Notes: generated by a model from the sequence alone, not told the origin. Shown: positions 27,119 through 35,758, numbered from the stretch's first letter. The stretch is 35,758 nucleotides of DNA from Chloroflexota bacterium (GCA_013815585.1 JACDFU010000007.1:1-35758), one strand, 5' to 3'. Program-made: numbers and translations.

Positions 27119-28567
27119 TTAGAAACCGAAACGGCCATAGTCTTGTGCTATCAAGCTTTGGGGATGGTATGTCGTATCAAGTAGTGGGTTGTGGGCGACT
27201 TGTCCGGTCCCGACCACAGCCGGGCATAGGACGGCAGATGCGTAGTCGGAACAGAAAACCCCGCCCCCTGAATCCCACCAGAGATTGTTGGTGACTCGAT
27301 TACTCGCACCCCTAAGGTCATACAGTCGGAACGCCCATCCACGGTCGTTCGCCACGATTATGTTCCGGTAGAATTGGTTGTTGTCCGCGAGATTCCCGAG
27401 CACAACGTTTGCTTGGTGGCCATTAAGAAACGTGTTGTACCGGACGGTGACGTTGTCGGTGCCGTCCGTCCCGGAGCTCGAGCCGGCGATCTTCAGGTTA
27501 TTGCCGTTCGGGGCGTTCGCAAAGACGTTGCGCTCGATGAGCCCGCCCGTGCTGCCGGGTGCATTTACGTAAAGGTTGTGGCTGCGCGCATCGTTAAGCT
27601 CGCCGCCGATGGTGTCGCGTAGGTAGGAGGTTCGGAGCGTCCAGTCCATCGGGGGCCCGTAGGTCGAGCTGCTCGCGATCAGCAAGTCGGCGAACGATTG
27701 GGCCTCCCAGAACTCTGAGTATTCGACGATCCAACCGGTGCCGGCGGTGACTTTCACCATGTGCTGATCGTAGGTTCCAGTGTTCCATGTGAACCCTAGG
27801 TCAGAGAACGTCCAGTAGTCGGGATCGGTGATGCGCTGCAGGCCTCGTAGGACCGCGCGCTCGCCTGGGAAACTGCGCATCGTGATCCGTGCGGTGGGCG
27901 TGCCGCGGGGAGGGACGATCGAGACGTTCTCCAGGTACTCCCCGCCCCGAAGGCACAGACTGGAGCCGGCGCGGACGGCAGCCATCGCTGCCTGAACCGA
28001 CTGACCTGGTGAGATGGTGGTCGTGCACAGGGGCTGTGTCGGAGCGATCTCACCAGTGGGCGCGATGGTCGGATCAGGCGACGGCGTGGGAGCAGGCATC
28101 GGAGCAGACGGGGGGGCAGGTGTCGGAGCAAAGGTCGGAGCAGGCGTCGGGTCAGGCGTGGGTGCAGGCGTGGGTGCAGGCCTGGGCTGGCTGCTGTTCG
28201 GTGGCCCGCCGGAATGGTCAGCGCGGTGATGTCCGAAGGCTGGAACCGCCAACGCCATCGTAAGAACCGCGGATCCAAGGACCGCTACAAGGAATCGTTG
28301 CGAAGGTGTGCTTGGGTCGCAACGGGCGTCTCGTCCAGCGTTGCGCTGGCGCCGCATGCAAGCAAGCAACTCTGATCTCTTCGCGGAGCCGTGTGTCGGT
28401 CGGTTTCCTTGGATATGGTCGCCCATAACGTCCTCGCTCTCGTTCGTCCAAGGCGGGTCGTCGCGGGTGAGCCGGCTGCGGGTCGGGGCGAGGCGGGCTC
28501 GGCCGCGTCCTCCAAAACAACCACCCAGCAGTGTCGGCGACCCGTCTGGCTCCACCCTTGGAGTCAC
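27119..28567 (-). CDS. Secreted right-handed parallel beta-helix protein with Pro/Ala/Thr-rich linker; paralog of 13879-15642
   Basis: FLVAVLGSAVLTMALAVPAFGHH (signal), PTPAPTPDPTPAPTFAPTPAP linker, PGERAVLRGL, GLIERNVFANAPNGNNLKIAGS, NVTVRYNTFLNGHQANVV. N-terminal start uncertain; an internal ATG before MRRQRNAGRD is plausible. Confidence 0.78.
   Translation of the reverse strand: MTPRVEPDGSPTLLGGCFGGRGRARLAPTRSRLTRDDPPWTNESEDVMGDHIQGNRPTHGSAKRSELLACMRRQRNAGRDARCDPSTPSQRFLVAVLGSAVLTMALAVPAFGHHRADHSGGPPNSSQPRPAPTPAPTPDPTPAPTFAPTPAPPSAPMPAPTPSPDPTIAPTGEIAPTQPLCTTTISPGQSVQAAMAAVRAGSSLCLRGGEYLENVSIVPPRGTPTARITMRSFPGERAVLRGLQRITDPDYWTFSDLGFTWNTGTYDQHMVKVTAGTGWIVEYSEFWEAQSFADLLIASSSTYGPPMDWTLRTSYLRDTIGGELNDARSHNLYVNAPGSTGGLIERNVFANAPNGNNLKIAGSSSGTDGTDNVTVRYNTFLNGHQANVVLGNLADNNQFYRNIIVANDRGWAFRLYDLRGASNRVTNNLWWDSGGGVFCSDYASAVLCPAVVGTGQVAHNPLLDTTYHPQSLIAQDYGRFGF
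28063..28188. repeat. Degenerate repeat encoding Pro-Ala-Thr-rich linker (PAPTPAPTPDPTPAPTFAPTPAP)
   Basis: Repeated gcaggcgtgggt / ggagcaggcgtcgg-type units on the + strand within the minus-strand beta-helix CDS. Confidence 0.65.
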
Positions 28568-28629
28568 GTGGTTTTCCGTGCACCCGCATCACTACGGGGT
28601 TGGCTTGTCGCTCTGCTGTCGTCAGAGGA

Positions 28630-28664
28630 GTTACGCTCCGACTGAGATGGACGTTACGCGTAAC
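28630..28664. promoter_or_regulatory. Candidate operator: 12-bp perfect palindrome GTTACGCGTAAC with upstream half-site GTTACGC
   Basis: GTTACGC at 28630-28636 and GTTACGCGTAAC at 28653-28664, 23 bp apart start to start, immediately upstream of the minus-strand beta-helix gene. Confidence 0.35.
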
Positions 28665-29197
28665 CGGGGCGTCCTAATCACGGCCTGATAGTCCGGGCCT
28701 CCGGGCGGGACAGCCTCGAGCAAGCGGCAGGGTAGATCGCGGCGCTTGGTCACCGGATACCAGCGGACCACCGCCGAGTGCACCCGCGGTTACCGACGAA
28801 AGTCCGCGCGTTGCCGGACCCGGTGCACGCGCGCACTACCGAAAGCAGATCGCCTCGGGTTCAGAGCTGCGTGCAGGCAGTGCGACGAGGACCATGCCGA
28901 CGCCGCCGATCGCACGGCAACCTCAGTTGCTCCTACGGGTAGGGCGGCAATCCCTATGCCCCGGTACTGTAGGCTGACGGGCTCCGCGACACTATTCACC
29001 GTGCCCTGCCAGGAGGGACGTCGGGCATCCTGTTCGGGAGCGAGGTATGAACGGGACCGTCGAAGTGAGGTCACTCGTCACCGGCCGTTGGTTGCGCGCC
29101 AAGCTCGGGCGTCTGGAAGGCCAGGCACCCGCGGCAGCGCGCGGCTCGAACCGGCGTGGTCATTGCCGACCACCCCTCATGGCCTAGCGAGCGGAGG

Positions 29198-30010
29198 ATG
29201 CGAGTCGGTGTTTTGTCCGATGTGCATGGAAACTTGCCCGCGCTCGAGACGGCGCTGGCGCTGCTAGACGACCAGCGCGTCGATCGATACTTATCGGCCG
29301 GAGATGCTGTCGGATACGGGCCGCATCCCAACGAATGCATCGATCGACTACGCGATGTCGGCGCAGTCTCCGTGGCCGGGAATCACGAGCTTTACCTTCT
29401 CGATCGGCTGCCACCGAGGCGATTCAGCACGCGGGCGCGCACGAGTCTGGCCTGGACGCGCAGTGTTGTCGGCTCCGAACGCTTCCGGTGGCTGTCGACG
29501 CTTCCCGACCGCGCGACACTCGGGCCGATCGTCATGGCGCACGCCTCCCTTGATGATCCGGAGGATTACGTCGTGCGGCCGTGGCAGGCCAAGCGGCAGC
29601 TCGGACTCCTCCGGTCGATGGATCCGGACGCGAAGATCCTCGTCCTGGGCCATACCCACCAGCCCCTCTATCGCACAGAGGATGGGCGTGCAAGGCCTGT
29701 GCGGGGGCGAGCGTCGCGGGCGCTCTCCACGCGACGAACTCTTGTGAACCCCGGCAGCATCGGACAGTCACGGCAGTGGGAACGGGTGCCCCGGGCGCGG
29801 TTCGCGCTTCTCGACCTCGATCGCTGGACCGTGAGGTGGTTTGCAGTCGGTTACGACCACGCTGCGGTGCTTCGCGATCTAGAAGCCGTCGGCCTGCCGC
29901 CAGACTCGATCCATGTCCGTCCCAGCGCCCCCCTTGCAGTTGCCAGACTGATCCGCGCCCACACCGACCTGTCAGTCCCCCGACTCGTTCGCTCTGGTGC
30001 GCCGCGGTGA
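29198..30010 (+). CDS. Calcineurin-like metallophosphoesterase (YfcE/MJ0936-like)
   Basis: MRVGVLSDVHGNLPALETAL, SAGDAVGYGPHPNECIDRL, VAGNHELYLL, KILVLGHTHQPLYR, RTLVNPGSIGQSR. Start uncertain. Confidence 0.9.
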   Translation: MRVGVLSDVHGNLPALETALALLDDQRVDRYLSAGDAVGYGPHPNECIDRLRDVGAVSVAGNHELYLLDRLPPRRFSTRARTSLAWTRSVVGSERFRWLSTLPDRATLGPIVMAHASLDDPEDYVVRPWQAKRQLGLLRSMDPDAKILVLGHTHQPLYRTEDGRARPVRGRASRALSTRRTLVNPGSIGQSRQWERVPRARFALLDLDRWTVRWFAVGYDHAAVLRDLEAVGLPPDSIHVRPSAPLAVARLIRAHTDLSVPRLVRSGAPR

Positions 30011-31200
30011 CGGCGAGCCGTCAGCCGAAGCGGAGGAGAGAACCCGTCGCGTGCGTCATGGGCGCAATGGATATCGTTCGCCCTCTTGGGATAGCGGGCA
30101 TACGATCGCAGGTCGTAGCGCAGCCGCACCGCCCGACTCGATACTCACGCTTCACGGTAGGCGTTATCGAACACGTCGATCCATATCGCCGCGCCGAGGA
30201 TCTGGTGCACCGCCTCGTGTCGTTCGCACGTACGCAGGAGCGCCGACCCGTGCTCTTCTACGACAACGACGGCTACCTGGCGCTGATCTCTCGATTTCGG
30301 GCTGGGCTCGCGGATCATTTCGCGTTCATCGTGCCCGACGCGACGCTAGTGGAAGACCTCCTCGACAAGCAGCGATTTCTCTCCCTTGCGACAAGGCTGG
30401 CATTGCCAATCCCCGCGACCCGCCACCTCACCCATGGGTTCGTCGTAAGTGACGTCGATCTGACCTTCCCGCTGATCCTGAAGCCATTGACCCGCGATGA
30501 TCGGGATCGAGCCTGGGTACACGTCGGAGGTTTTGCCAAGGCAATCCGGTTTCAAACGAGGGATGCATTGCGAGCTGACCTGCCGCGGTTGCAACGATCC
30601 GGGATGGCGTTCATCGCCCAGACACTGATCCCCGGACCGGAGACCGCCGTCGAGAGTTACCACGTATATGCAGACGTGGAGGGCAGCGTCGTCGCCGATT
30701 TCGCCGGCCGGAAGATCCGGACACTTCCTCCGGAGTTCGGACACAGCACAGCGCTGGTCACGACCGTCGCCGCCGATGTAATTTCAACAGGCCGACAGAT
30801 CGTGCGAGCCTTGGGCTTCACGGGGGTGGCCAAGATGGACTTCAAGCGGGACCGCGCTGGTCAGCTCCACCTCCTTGAGATCAACCCGCGCTTCACGCTC
30901 TGGAACCACCTCGGAGCCCGAGCCGGCATCAACGTTCCGGCGATCGTGTTCGGGGACCTGGCCGGTTGGGCCCGGCCTACCATCCGTCCGGCAAGGGCGG
31001 GTGTGACATGGTGCGATCTTTGGAAAGACGCACGTGCAGCGCGGCTCGCGCGTGTCCCGTTTGTTAGCTGGCTGCGATGGGTGGCCTCGTGCGACGTGAA
31101 GAGCGAGCTTGCCTGGGATGATCCGCTGCCCTTCCTCCTGGGAAAGGTCGCTGCCAGGCCCCTGAGAGCCATTGCCCGACGCGGCGGCACCGCTCACTGA
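30007..31200 (+). CDS. ATP-grasp domain ligase, copy 2
   Basis: VMGAMDIVRPLGIAGIRSQVV, LLDKQRFLSLATRLALPIPATRHL, FPLILKPLT, AKMDFKRDRAGQLHLLEINPRFTLWNHLGARAGINVP. GTG 30007 overlaps the phosphoesterase stop (GTGA); the ORF-track start 29581 overlaps that gene. Confidence 0.88.
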   Translation: MTASRQPKRRREPVACVMGAMDIVRPLGIAGIRSQVVAQPHRPTRYSRFTVGVIEHVDPYRRAEDLVHRLVSFARTQERRPVLFYDNDGYLALISRFRAGLADHFAFIVPDATLVEDLLDKQRFLSLATRLALPIPATRHLTHGFVVSDVDLTFPLILKPLTRDDRDRAWVHVGGFAKAIRFQTRDALRADLPRLQRSGMAFIAQTLIPGPETAVESYHVYADVEGSVVADFAGRKIRTLPPEFGHSTALVTTVAADVISTGRQIVRALGFTGVAKMDFKRDRAGQLHLLEINPRFTLWNHLGARAGINVPAIVFGDLAGWARPTIRPARAGVTWCDLWKDARAARLARVPFVSWLRWVASCDVKSELAWDDPLPFLLGKVAARPLRAIARRGGTAH

Positions 31201-31401
31201 CACGTCGTCCGCCTGCAGACCGGTCGCGGTCGGTCGGACGGGCTGCCGAGAACCGCCGGGACCTGAACGCCCGCTATATCATCCGCGAGATGTCCTTCCA
31301 GCCCGGCCAAACGACAGGCCTCCCACTCGATTCCTGGCGCTGGAGCAGAGACATTTCCCTCCGAAGTTCAGCGGCCGGCATGATGGCTTCGAGGGATTTC
31401 A

Positions 31402-32646
31402 GTGACAGGTGACACGGGCGGTGACACAGGCGGGCAACCTCGGTCTTTTCCTCGGGCGCTACGTCGACCCGTTGACGTCGTGGTGCTGGATGGCGAGCAG
31501 CGGCAGAGCCTCGTCACCGTGCGATCGCTCGGCCAGTACGGATTGCGCGTCGGAGTTTTTGGGGCCCAGCGGCACACCCCAGCGTCGAGCTCGAAGTGGT
31601 GCACGGCCCGGTGGAGTGGACCTGATCCTGCGACCGACGCCTCTGCCTTCACTCGAGCGGTCGATACCCTCGTGCAACGGGGATCACCCCGAGTCACGAT
31701 CGCAACGCACGATGGGTCGATAGAAGCGCTGCGAGCGAGCCGGCCGCGATTCGCCGGGCGGACAGCACTCGCGCTCGCGGCGGAGGACGCTCTCAAAGCC
31801 ACCGTTGACAAATCCCGAACGATCGAGCTTGCGCGGCAGCTCGGGATCGCTGTGCCTCGCACCGTCATCGTCACCGACAGCGCGGAGTTGCCGTCCGCGC
31901 TCGAGGCGGTCGGTCTTCCCGCCGTTCTCAAACCGATTCGATCCTGGCAGGAGGAGGGCAGGGGCGGCTCGCGCTTTAGGGCTGTCGTAGTGATGAATGC
32001 GGCGGAAGCGAAACGGGACTTACGAGAGGTAACGATCCAGGGGAGAGCCGTTGCAGTTCAGGAATGGTTGTCCGGGTCACGCGAAGCGGTGTCGCTTCTA
32101 TACGCGAACGGCCGATTCCACGCCCGCTTCGCGCAGATAGCGTTCAGGATGAATCCTCCCCTGGGCGGATCCTCTGTCCTCAGGGAGAGCATCCCGCTCC
32201 CGGGCGACCTCGTCGACGCCAGTGAGCGCCTGGTCACGACGATCGGGCTCGAGGGTTATTCCGAAGTTGAGTTTCGTAGGGGGGCCGACGGGCGGCCACG
32301 GCTGATGGAGATCAATCCGCGCCTGTCGGCATCGGTCGAGATTGCGGTTCGAGCGGGAATCGACTTTCCAGTGCTGGTGTACCAGTGGGCGGCCGGCCTG
32401 CCGGTGGGCGACCAGTTCGCGTACAAGATCGGCCTTCGTGTCCGTTGGCTCGGCGGAGATCTGCGTTGGTTGCGTACGACGCTTAGGACGCAGGGCCGGC
32501 CGGACGTTCCGAAGACGACGGACGCCTTCGCTCAGTTTGTGACCGATTTCCTTCGCCCGACGTCCTACGACTACGTCGAGCGATCGGACATGCGGCCCGC
32601 GGCCGTGGCAACACGGGATTTCCTCCTCCAGGCGTTGCGGGGCTAA
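31402..32646 (+). CDS. ATP-grasp domain ligase, copy 3
   Basis: VDVVVLDGEQRQSLVTVRSLGQYGLRVGVFG, VDKSRTIELARQLGIAVPRTVIV, LPAVLKPIRS, RPRLMEINPRLSASVEIAVRAGIDFP. Confidence 0.88.
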   Translation: MTGDTGGDTGGQPRSFPRALRRPVDVVVLDGEQRQSLVTVRSLGQYGLRVGVFGAQRHTPASSSKWCTARWSGPDPATDASAFTRAVDTLVQRGSPRVTIATHDGSIEALRASRPRFAGRTALALAAEDALKATVDKSRTIELARQLGIAVPRTVIVTDSAELPSALEAVGLPAVLKPIRSWQEEGRGGSRFRAVVVMNAAEAKRDLREVTIQGRAVAVQEWLSGSREAVSLLYANGRFHARFAQIAFRMNPPLGGSSVLRESIPLPGDLVDASERLVTTIGLEGYSEVEFRRGADGRPRLMEINPRLSASVEIAVRAGIDFPVLVYQWAAGLPVGDQFAYKIGLRVRWLGGDLRWLRTTLRTQGRPDVPKTTDAFAQFVTDFLRPTSYDYVERSDMRPAAVATRDFLLQALRG

Positions 32647-32709
32647 CGACGGTCTGACGCATCGGGGCTGCTGAACCACAGGACGACCCATGGCGAACGA
32701 ACCGGTAGC

Positions 32710-33456
32710 ATGCAGCAGGACATGGCGGGAGAGACGAATGCGCGATTTACCTGGTACGGGCACAGCGTCATCCAGGTCGACACGCCGGGCGGCAAGCGGA
32801 TCCTCATCGACCCCTGGCTGGGCAATCCTCGCTCCCCGATCACGGCCGATCAGGTCGAGCTACCGGACGTGCTGCTGGTGACCCACGGCCACGACGACCA
32901 CATGGGCGACGCGCTTCAGATCGCCAGCCGGGCGCGCCCGAAGTGGCCCTGCATGCATGAGATGAGCCTCTGGCTCGGCCGACGCCTGCCAGGCGGATCG
33001 GACGCCGTGATCGGCATGAACAAGGGCGGCACCGTGGAGCTCGAGGGAATCCGCATCACCATGGTCGCAGCCGACCACTCGGCCGGGGACTGGAACGCAT
33101 CGGCCGAATCCACGCTCTACCTGGGCGAGCCGGCCGGCTTCGTGGTGGAGCTGGAGGACGGATCCCGCTTCTACCACGCGGGTGACACGGCGGTCTTCGG
33201 GGACATGCGCCTCATCGCCGAGCTGCACCGTCCGGAGCTTGCCTTCCTGCCGATCGGCGGGCACTTCACGATGGACCCGGCAGCGGCCGCGCTCGCCGTC
33301 GAGCTGCTTCGAGTGCCCAGGGTTGTCCCCATCCATTACGGCACCTTCCCTCTGCTGGCCGGCACACCCGACGGGCTCCGGGAGGCGCTCCAGACCCGGG
33401 GGCAACCAGACGTCGAGGTGGTTGCGCCGGAGCCGGGCGAGACATTCGAGTGGTGA
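32710..33456 (+). CDS. UPF0173-type metal-dependent hydrolase (metallo-beta-lactamase fold)
   Basis: FTWYGHSVIQVDTPGGKRILIDPWLGNP, VTHGHDDHMGD, AADHSAGDW, YHAGDTAVFGDM, PIGGHFTMDP. Confidence 0.92.
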   Translation: MQQDMAGETNARFTWYGHSVIQVDTPGGKRILIDPWLGNPRSPITADQVELPDVLLVTHGHDDHMGDALQIASRARPKWPCMHEMSLWLGRRLPGGSDAVIGMNKGGTVELEGIRITMVAADHSAGDWNASAESTLYLGEPAGFVVELEDGSRFYHAGDTAVFGDMRLIAELHRPELAFLPIGGHFTMDPAAAALAVELLRVPRVVPIHYGTFPLLAGTPDGLREALQTRGQPDVEVVAPEPGETFEW

Positions 33457-35327
33457 TCCCCCGGCGCTCCATCGCCCTCCTGGGCCTGGCGGCGGTCATC
33501 GGACTCTCGCTGAGTGCCGCCCCTGTCCTCGCGGCGCGTCCCACGGCACGCTTCGAGGTGGCCGGACACCTGCGCCACGATCCGGGCACCCTGAGCGTCC
33601 GCTTCGCGCCGGGCGTCGATACGCAGGAGGGCGACACCATCGCTGCCGCGGCGGGGCTGGCCCCCGTCGGGCGGCTGGTCGGGCTCGGGATCACCCAGTA
33701 CCGACCGACCGATGGCGGGCCGCCTGGCCGGGCGCTGGCAAGCCTTCGGCGCAACGCGCGGGTGGGATTCGCGGAGCTGCCGGTTCCCATGCGCGCGCTG
33801 GCCGAACCGGACGACACGTTCCGCTCCGCACAATGGGGACTCGACGCGATCAATGCGCCGGCCGGCTGGGAGCTCACCACCGGCTCGTTCGGGGCGGTTA
33901 TCGCCGTAGTCGATACCGGCGTCGACTTCAGCCACCCGGACCTGCGGGCGAAGTTGCTGCCCGGCTACGACTTCTTCGCCGGCGACGGCAACCCCCAGGA
34001 CGTGAACGGCCATGGGACGCTGGTGGCGGGCGTGGCGGCCGCGGTCAGCGACAACGAGCGGGGCATCAGCGGAACCTCCTGGGCCAGCGAGATCCTGCCC
34101 GTGCGGGCACTCGGTCCGCAGGGCGAGGGCAGCGACCAGACGGTCGCCAGCGCGATCAAGTACGCCGCCGACCGCGGGGCGCGGGTGATCAACCTCTCGC
34201 TGGGCGGGCCGGGATCCAGCTCCACTCTCGATGCGGCAATTGACTACGCGCTCGCCCGGAAGGTGGTCCTGGTTGCTGCGGCGGGCAACGAGGGGCCGCC
34301 GCTGGTCTCGTCCTTTTCGTCGGTCAACTATCCGGCTGCCTCCGAGCCCGTCGTGGCGGTGGGTTCGGTGAGCGAGACCTCGGCCGGTCTCACGGTCTCA
34401 TCGTTCTCGAGTCGGGGTGACGAGCTCGACGTCGTGGCCCCCGGGGACGATATCTGGACGACCGACTGCGCCCGTTGCTCCGGGCGCCCGGCACTGGCCG
34501 CAGGCACCTACGACTCCGTGCGCGGAACGTCGTTCGCGGCGCCCTTCGTGAGCGGGCTTGCCGCGCTAATGCTCAGCAGGAACCCTGACCTCTCGTCAGC
34601 GCAGGTGCAGTCGCGGATCCGCAGCACGGCCAGGGACCTCGGCCCGAGCGGTGACGATCGCGACACGGGACGAGGCCTGGTCGACGTGCGCCGTGCGCTG
34701 GCAACCACCACAGCGCCATACGCCTCGGATGGCCAGGCACCCAGTCTCCGCCCGCTCGACATGCTGCCGGGGACCATGGTCCGCGGCACCGTCACGGTCA
34801 CCGCGCGCGCCTGGGACGCGTCTGGTGTGGCGCAGGCCGACCTCGACTACGGGAACGGGATTCGCCGGTTCGCCCATCCGCTGCGGCGCGGCCAGGCACT
34901 CGAGGTGAGCACGGCCTGGACCTCCACCGCGAACGTGGACGGCCTGCGAGTCTGGACCGCGCGAGCGGTCGATGCAGCCGGGAACGCGCGCAGCCTGCGG
35001 ATGCCGGTCCTGGTGGCCAACGATCACCTGGTCACGAGGCGCGTCGTGCACGACACCACGGGCTCTGCCGGGGCCGAGCTCTCCTACAATCTGCTGCCTC
35101 GGATGACGACCCCCTTCGTTGCCAGGGTGTCGGGGAACACCGGCACACGGCTGACGTTGCGCCTCGTGCGCGCCTCGAACGGCGCCATCGTGGCGACCGG
35201 CTCGGGCGGAGGCGCGGCCCACCTCGCGGTACCCAGCCTGACGGCCGGGACGTATCGGTTGAGAGTCTCGAGTGCCTCGGCCGGCACGGAGGTGGTGCTC
35301 ACCGCGGCCTGGTTCCGACCCGACTAG
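33453..35327 (+). CDS. Secreted S8 family subtilisin-like serine protease
   Basis: Signal-like N-terminus, catalytic triad contexts VIAVVDTGVDFSHPDL, NGHGTLVAGVAAAV, GTSFAAPFVSGLAALML. GTG 33453 overlaps the previous stop (GTGA). Confidence 0.94.
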   Translation: MIPRRSIALLGLAAVIGLSLSAAPVLAARPTARFEVAGHLRHDPGTLSVRFAPGVDTQEGDTIAAAAGLAPVGRLVGLGITQYRPTDGGPPGRALASLRRNARVGFAELPVPMRALAEPDDTFRSAQWGLDAINAPAGWELTTGSFGAVIAVVDTGVDFSHPDLRAKLLPGYDFFAGDGNPQDVNGHGTLVAGVAAAVSDNERGISGTSWASEILPVRALGPQGEGSDQTVASAIKYAADRGARVINLSLGGPGSSSTLDAAIDYALARKVVLVAAAGNEGPPLVSSFSSVNYPAASEPVVAVGSVSETSAGLTVSSFSSRGDELDVVAPGDDIWTTDCARCSGRPALAAGTYDSVRGTSFAAPFVSGLAALMLSRNPDLSSAQVQSRIRSTARDLGPSGDDRDTGRGLVDVRRALATTTAPYASDGQAPSLRPLDMLPGTMVRGTVTVTARAWDASGVAQADLDYGNGIRRFAHPLRRGQALEVSTAWTSTANVDGLRVWTARAVDAAGNARSLRMPVLVANDHLVTRRVVHDTTGSAGAELSYNLLPRMTTPFVARVSGNTGTRLTLRLVRASNGAIVATGSGGGAAHLAVPSLTAGTYRLRVSSASAGTEVVLTAAWFRPD

Positions 35328-35698
35328 CCGCTCGCCCCAGCCCGCGCACGTTCCAGCGCCGCGTAGAGCGCTGACGGCTGGTATGGACGGATGAGAACCT
35401 CGGCTCCCGCCGCGCGAAACTCGTCGATCTGCTCCTCGAACCGTTCGGGCAGGATCACCACGGCGCGAAGCTGCCCGCCGGAGAGCAGCTCACGGACACG
35501 TTCGGCGTCGCTCGTCGTGGAGTCGGTTCCCAGATCGAGAACGATGGCCTCTGCCGGCTCGTCCCCGGTCCGCAGGCGCAGGGCATCGCTGATCGATCGG
35601 CGGGTCGCCGGCGTGTAGCCGCCCAGCCGTAGGGTGATCTCGAGCACCCGCAGCCAGCGCTCGTCGGGGGCGATCACCAGGACGGTACCCGAGCCCAC
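35324..35698 (-). CDS. Response-regulator receiver-like single-domain protein
   Basis: 124 aa; VLVIAPDERWLRVLEITLRLGGY, AEAIVLDLG, GAEVLIRPYQPSAL follow the REC layout, with Arg at the usual Lys position. Confidence 0.65.
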   Translation of the reverse strand: MGSGTVLVIAPDERWLRVLEITLRLGGYTPATRRSISDALRLRTGDEPAEAIVLDLGTDSTTSDAERVRELLSGGQLRAVVILPERFEEQIDEFRAAGAEVLIRPYQPSALYAALERARAGASG

Positions 35699-35758
35699 GA
35701 GACCGGACTGTACACTAGCCCCCGCAGTGGAAGATCGGGTCCAGGCACTCCTCCGTGC

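Noticed and set aside
28063-28188. Repeat cluster considered as a CRISPR-like or minisatellite array
   Set aside because: Units are short, imperfect and in frame, encoding a PTPAP linker; no spacers and no cas genes.
28746-29267. 173-aa plus-strand ORF rich in Arg and Cys
   Set aside because: Overlaps the start of the metallophosphoesterase in another frame; Cys pattern is irregular and no family motif is seen.
31402-31435. Near-identical 12-bp tandem (tgacacgggcgg/tgacacaggcgg) at the start of ATP-grasp copy 3
   Set aside because: Only two units, in frame (GDTGGDTGG); too small to support a functional claim.
1-35758. tRNA, rRNA, transposase, integrase or phage genes
   Set aside because: No recognisable tRNA arms, rRNA signature, or transposase/integrase motifs were seen by eye; a tRNAscan/ISfinder run would be needed to exclude them formally.

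Overview
This is a high-GC bacterial window dominated by a cell-surface or extracellular polysaccharide locus (about 5.8-32.6 kb), flanked by more ordinary genes. Left flank: a tandem HD-GYP-like protein (+), then a minus-strand operon of a polytopic membrane protein, a MoaD-MoaE fusion, an M55 D-aminopeptidase and a lysine 5,6-aminomutase alpha-like protein. The polysaccharide locus carries a UDP-sugar 6-dehydrogenase, a membrane-anchored degenerate GGDEF-like protein, an initiating sugar-phosphate transferase, a Wzx-like flippase, three different kinase-fold proteins (APH-like, HprK-like, TMPK-like), a small membrane protein, and an ATP-grasp enzyme coupled to a polysaccharide deacetylase. 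It continues with a Wzz/BY-kinase-like protein whose P-loop is lost, GalE, GT4, GT2, an O-antigen ligase/polymerase-like protein, a methyltransferase, a metallophosphoesterase coupled to a second ATP-grasp, and a third ATP-grasp. Two paralogous secreted parallel beta-helix proteins lie antisense inside the locus. Right flank: a UPF0173 metallo-hydrolase, an S8 subtilase and a receiver-like protein (-). No Wza-type exporter was seen. The best leads are: (1) the three-kinase module and its structured leader; (2) three ATP-grasp ligases in one glycan locus; (3) the paralogous antisense beta-helix pair; (4) signalling domains that keep their fold but appear to have lost catalytic motifs; (5) a GTAC-rich promoter region at the locus entrance. 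All calls come from reading the sequence and remembered family motifs. No database search, alignment program or folding program was run.
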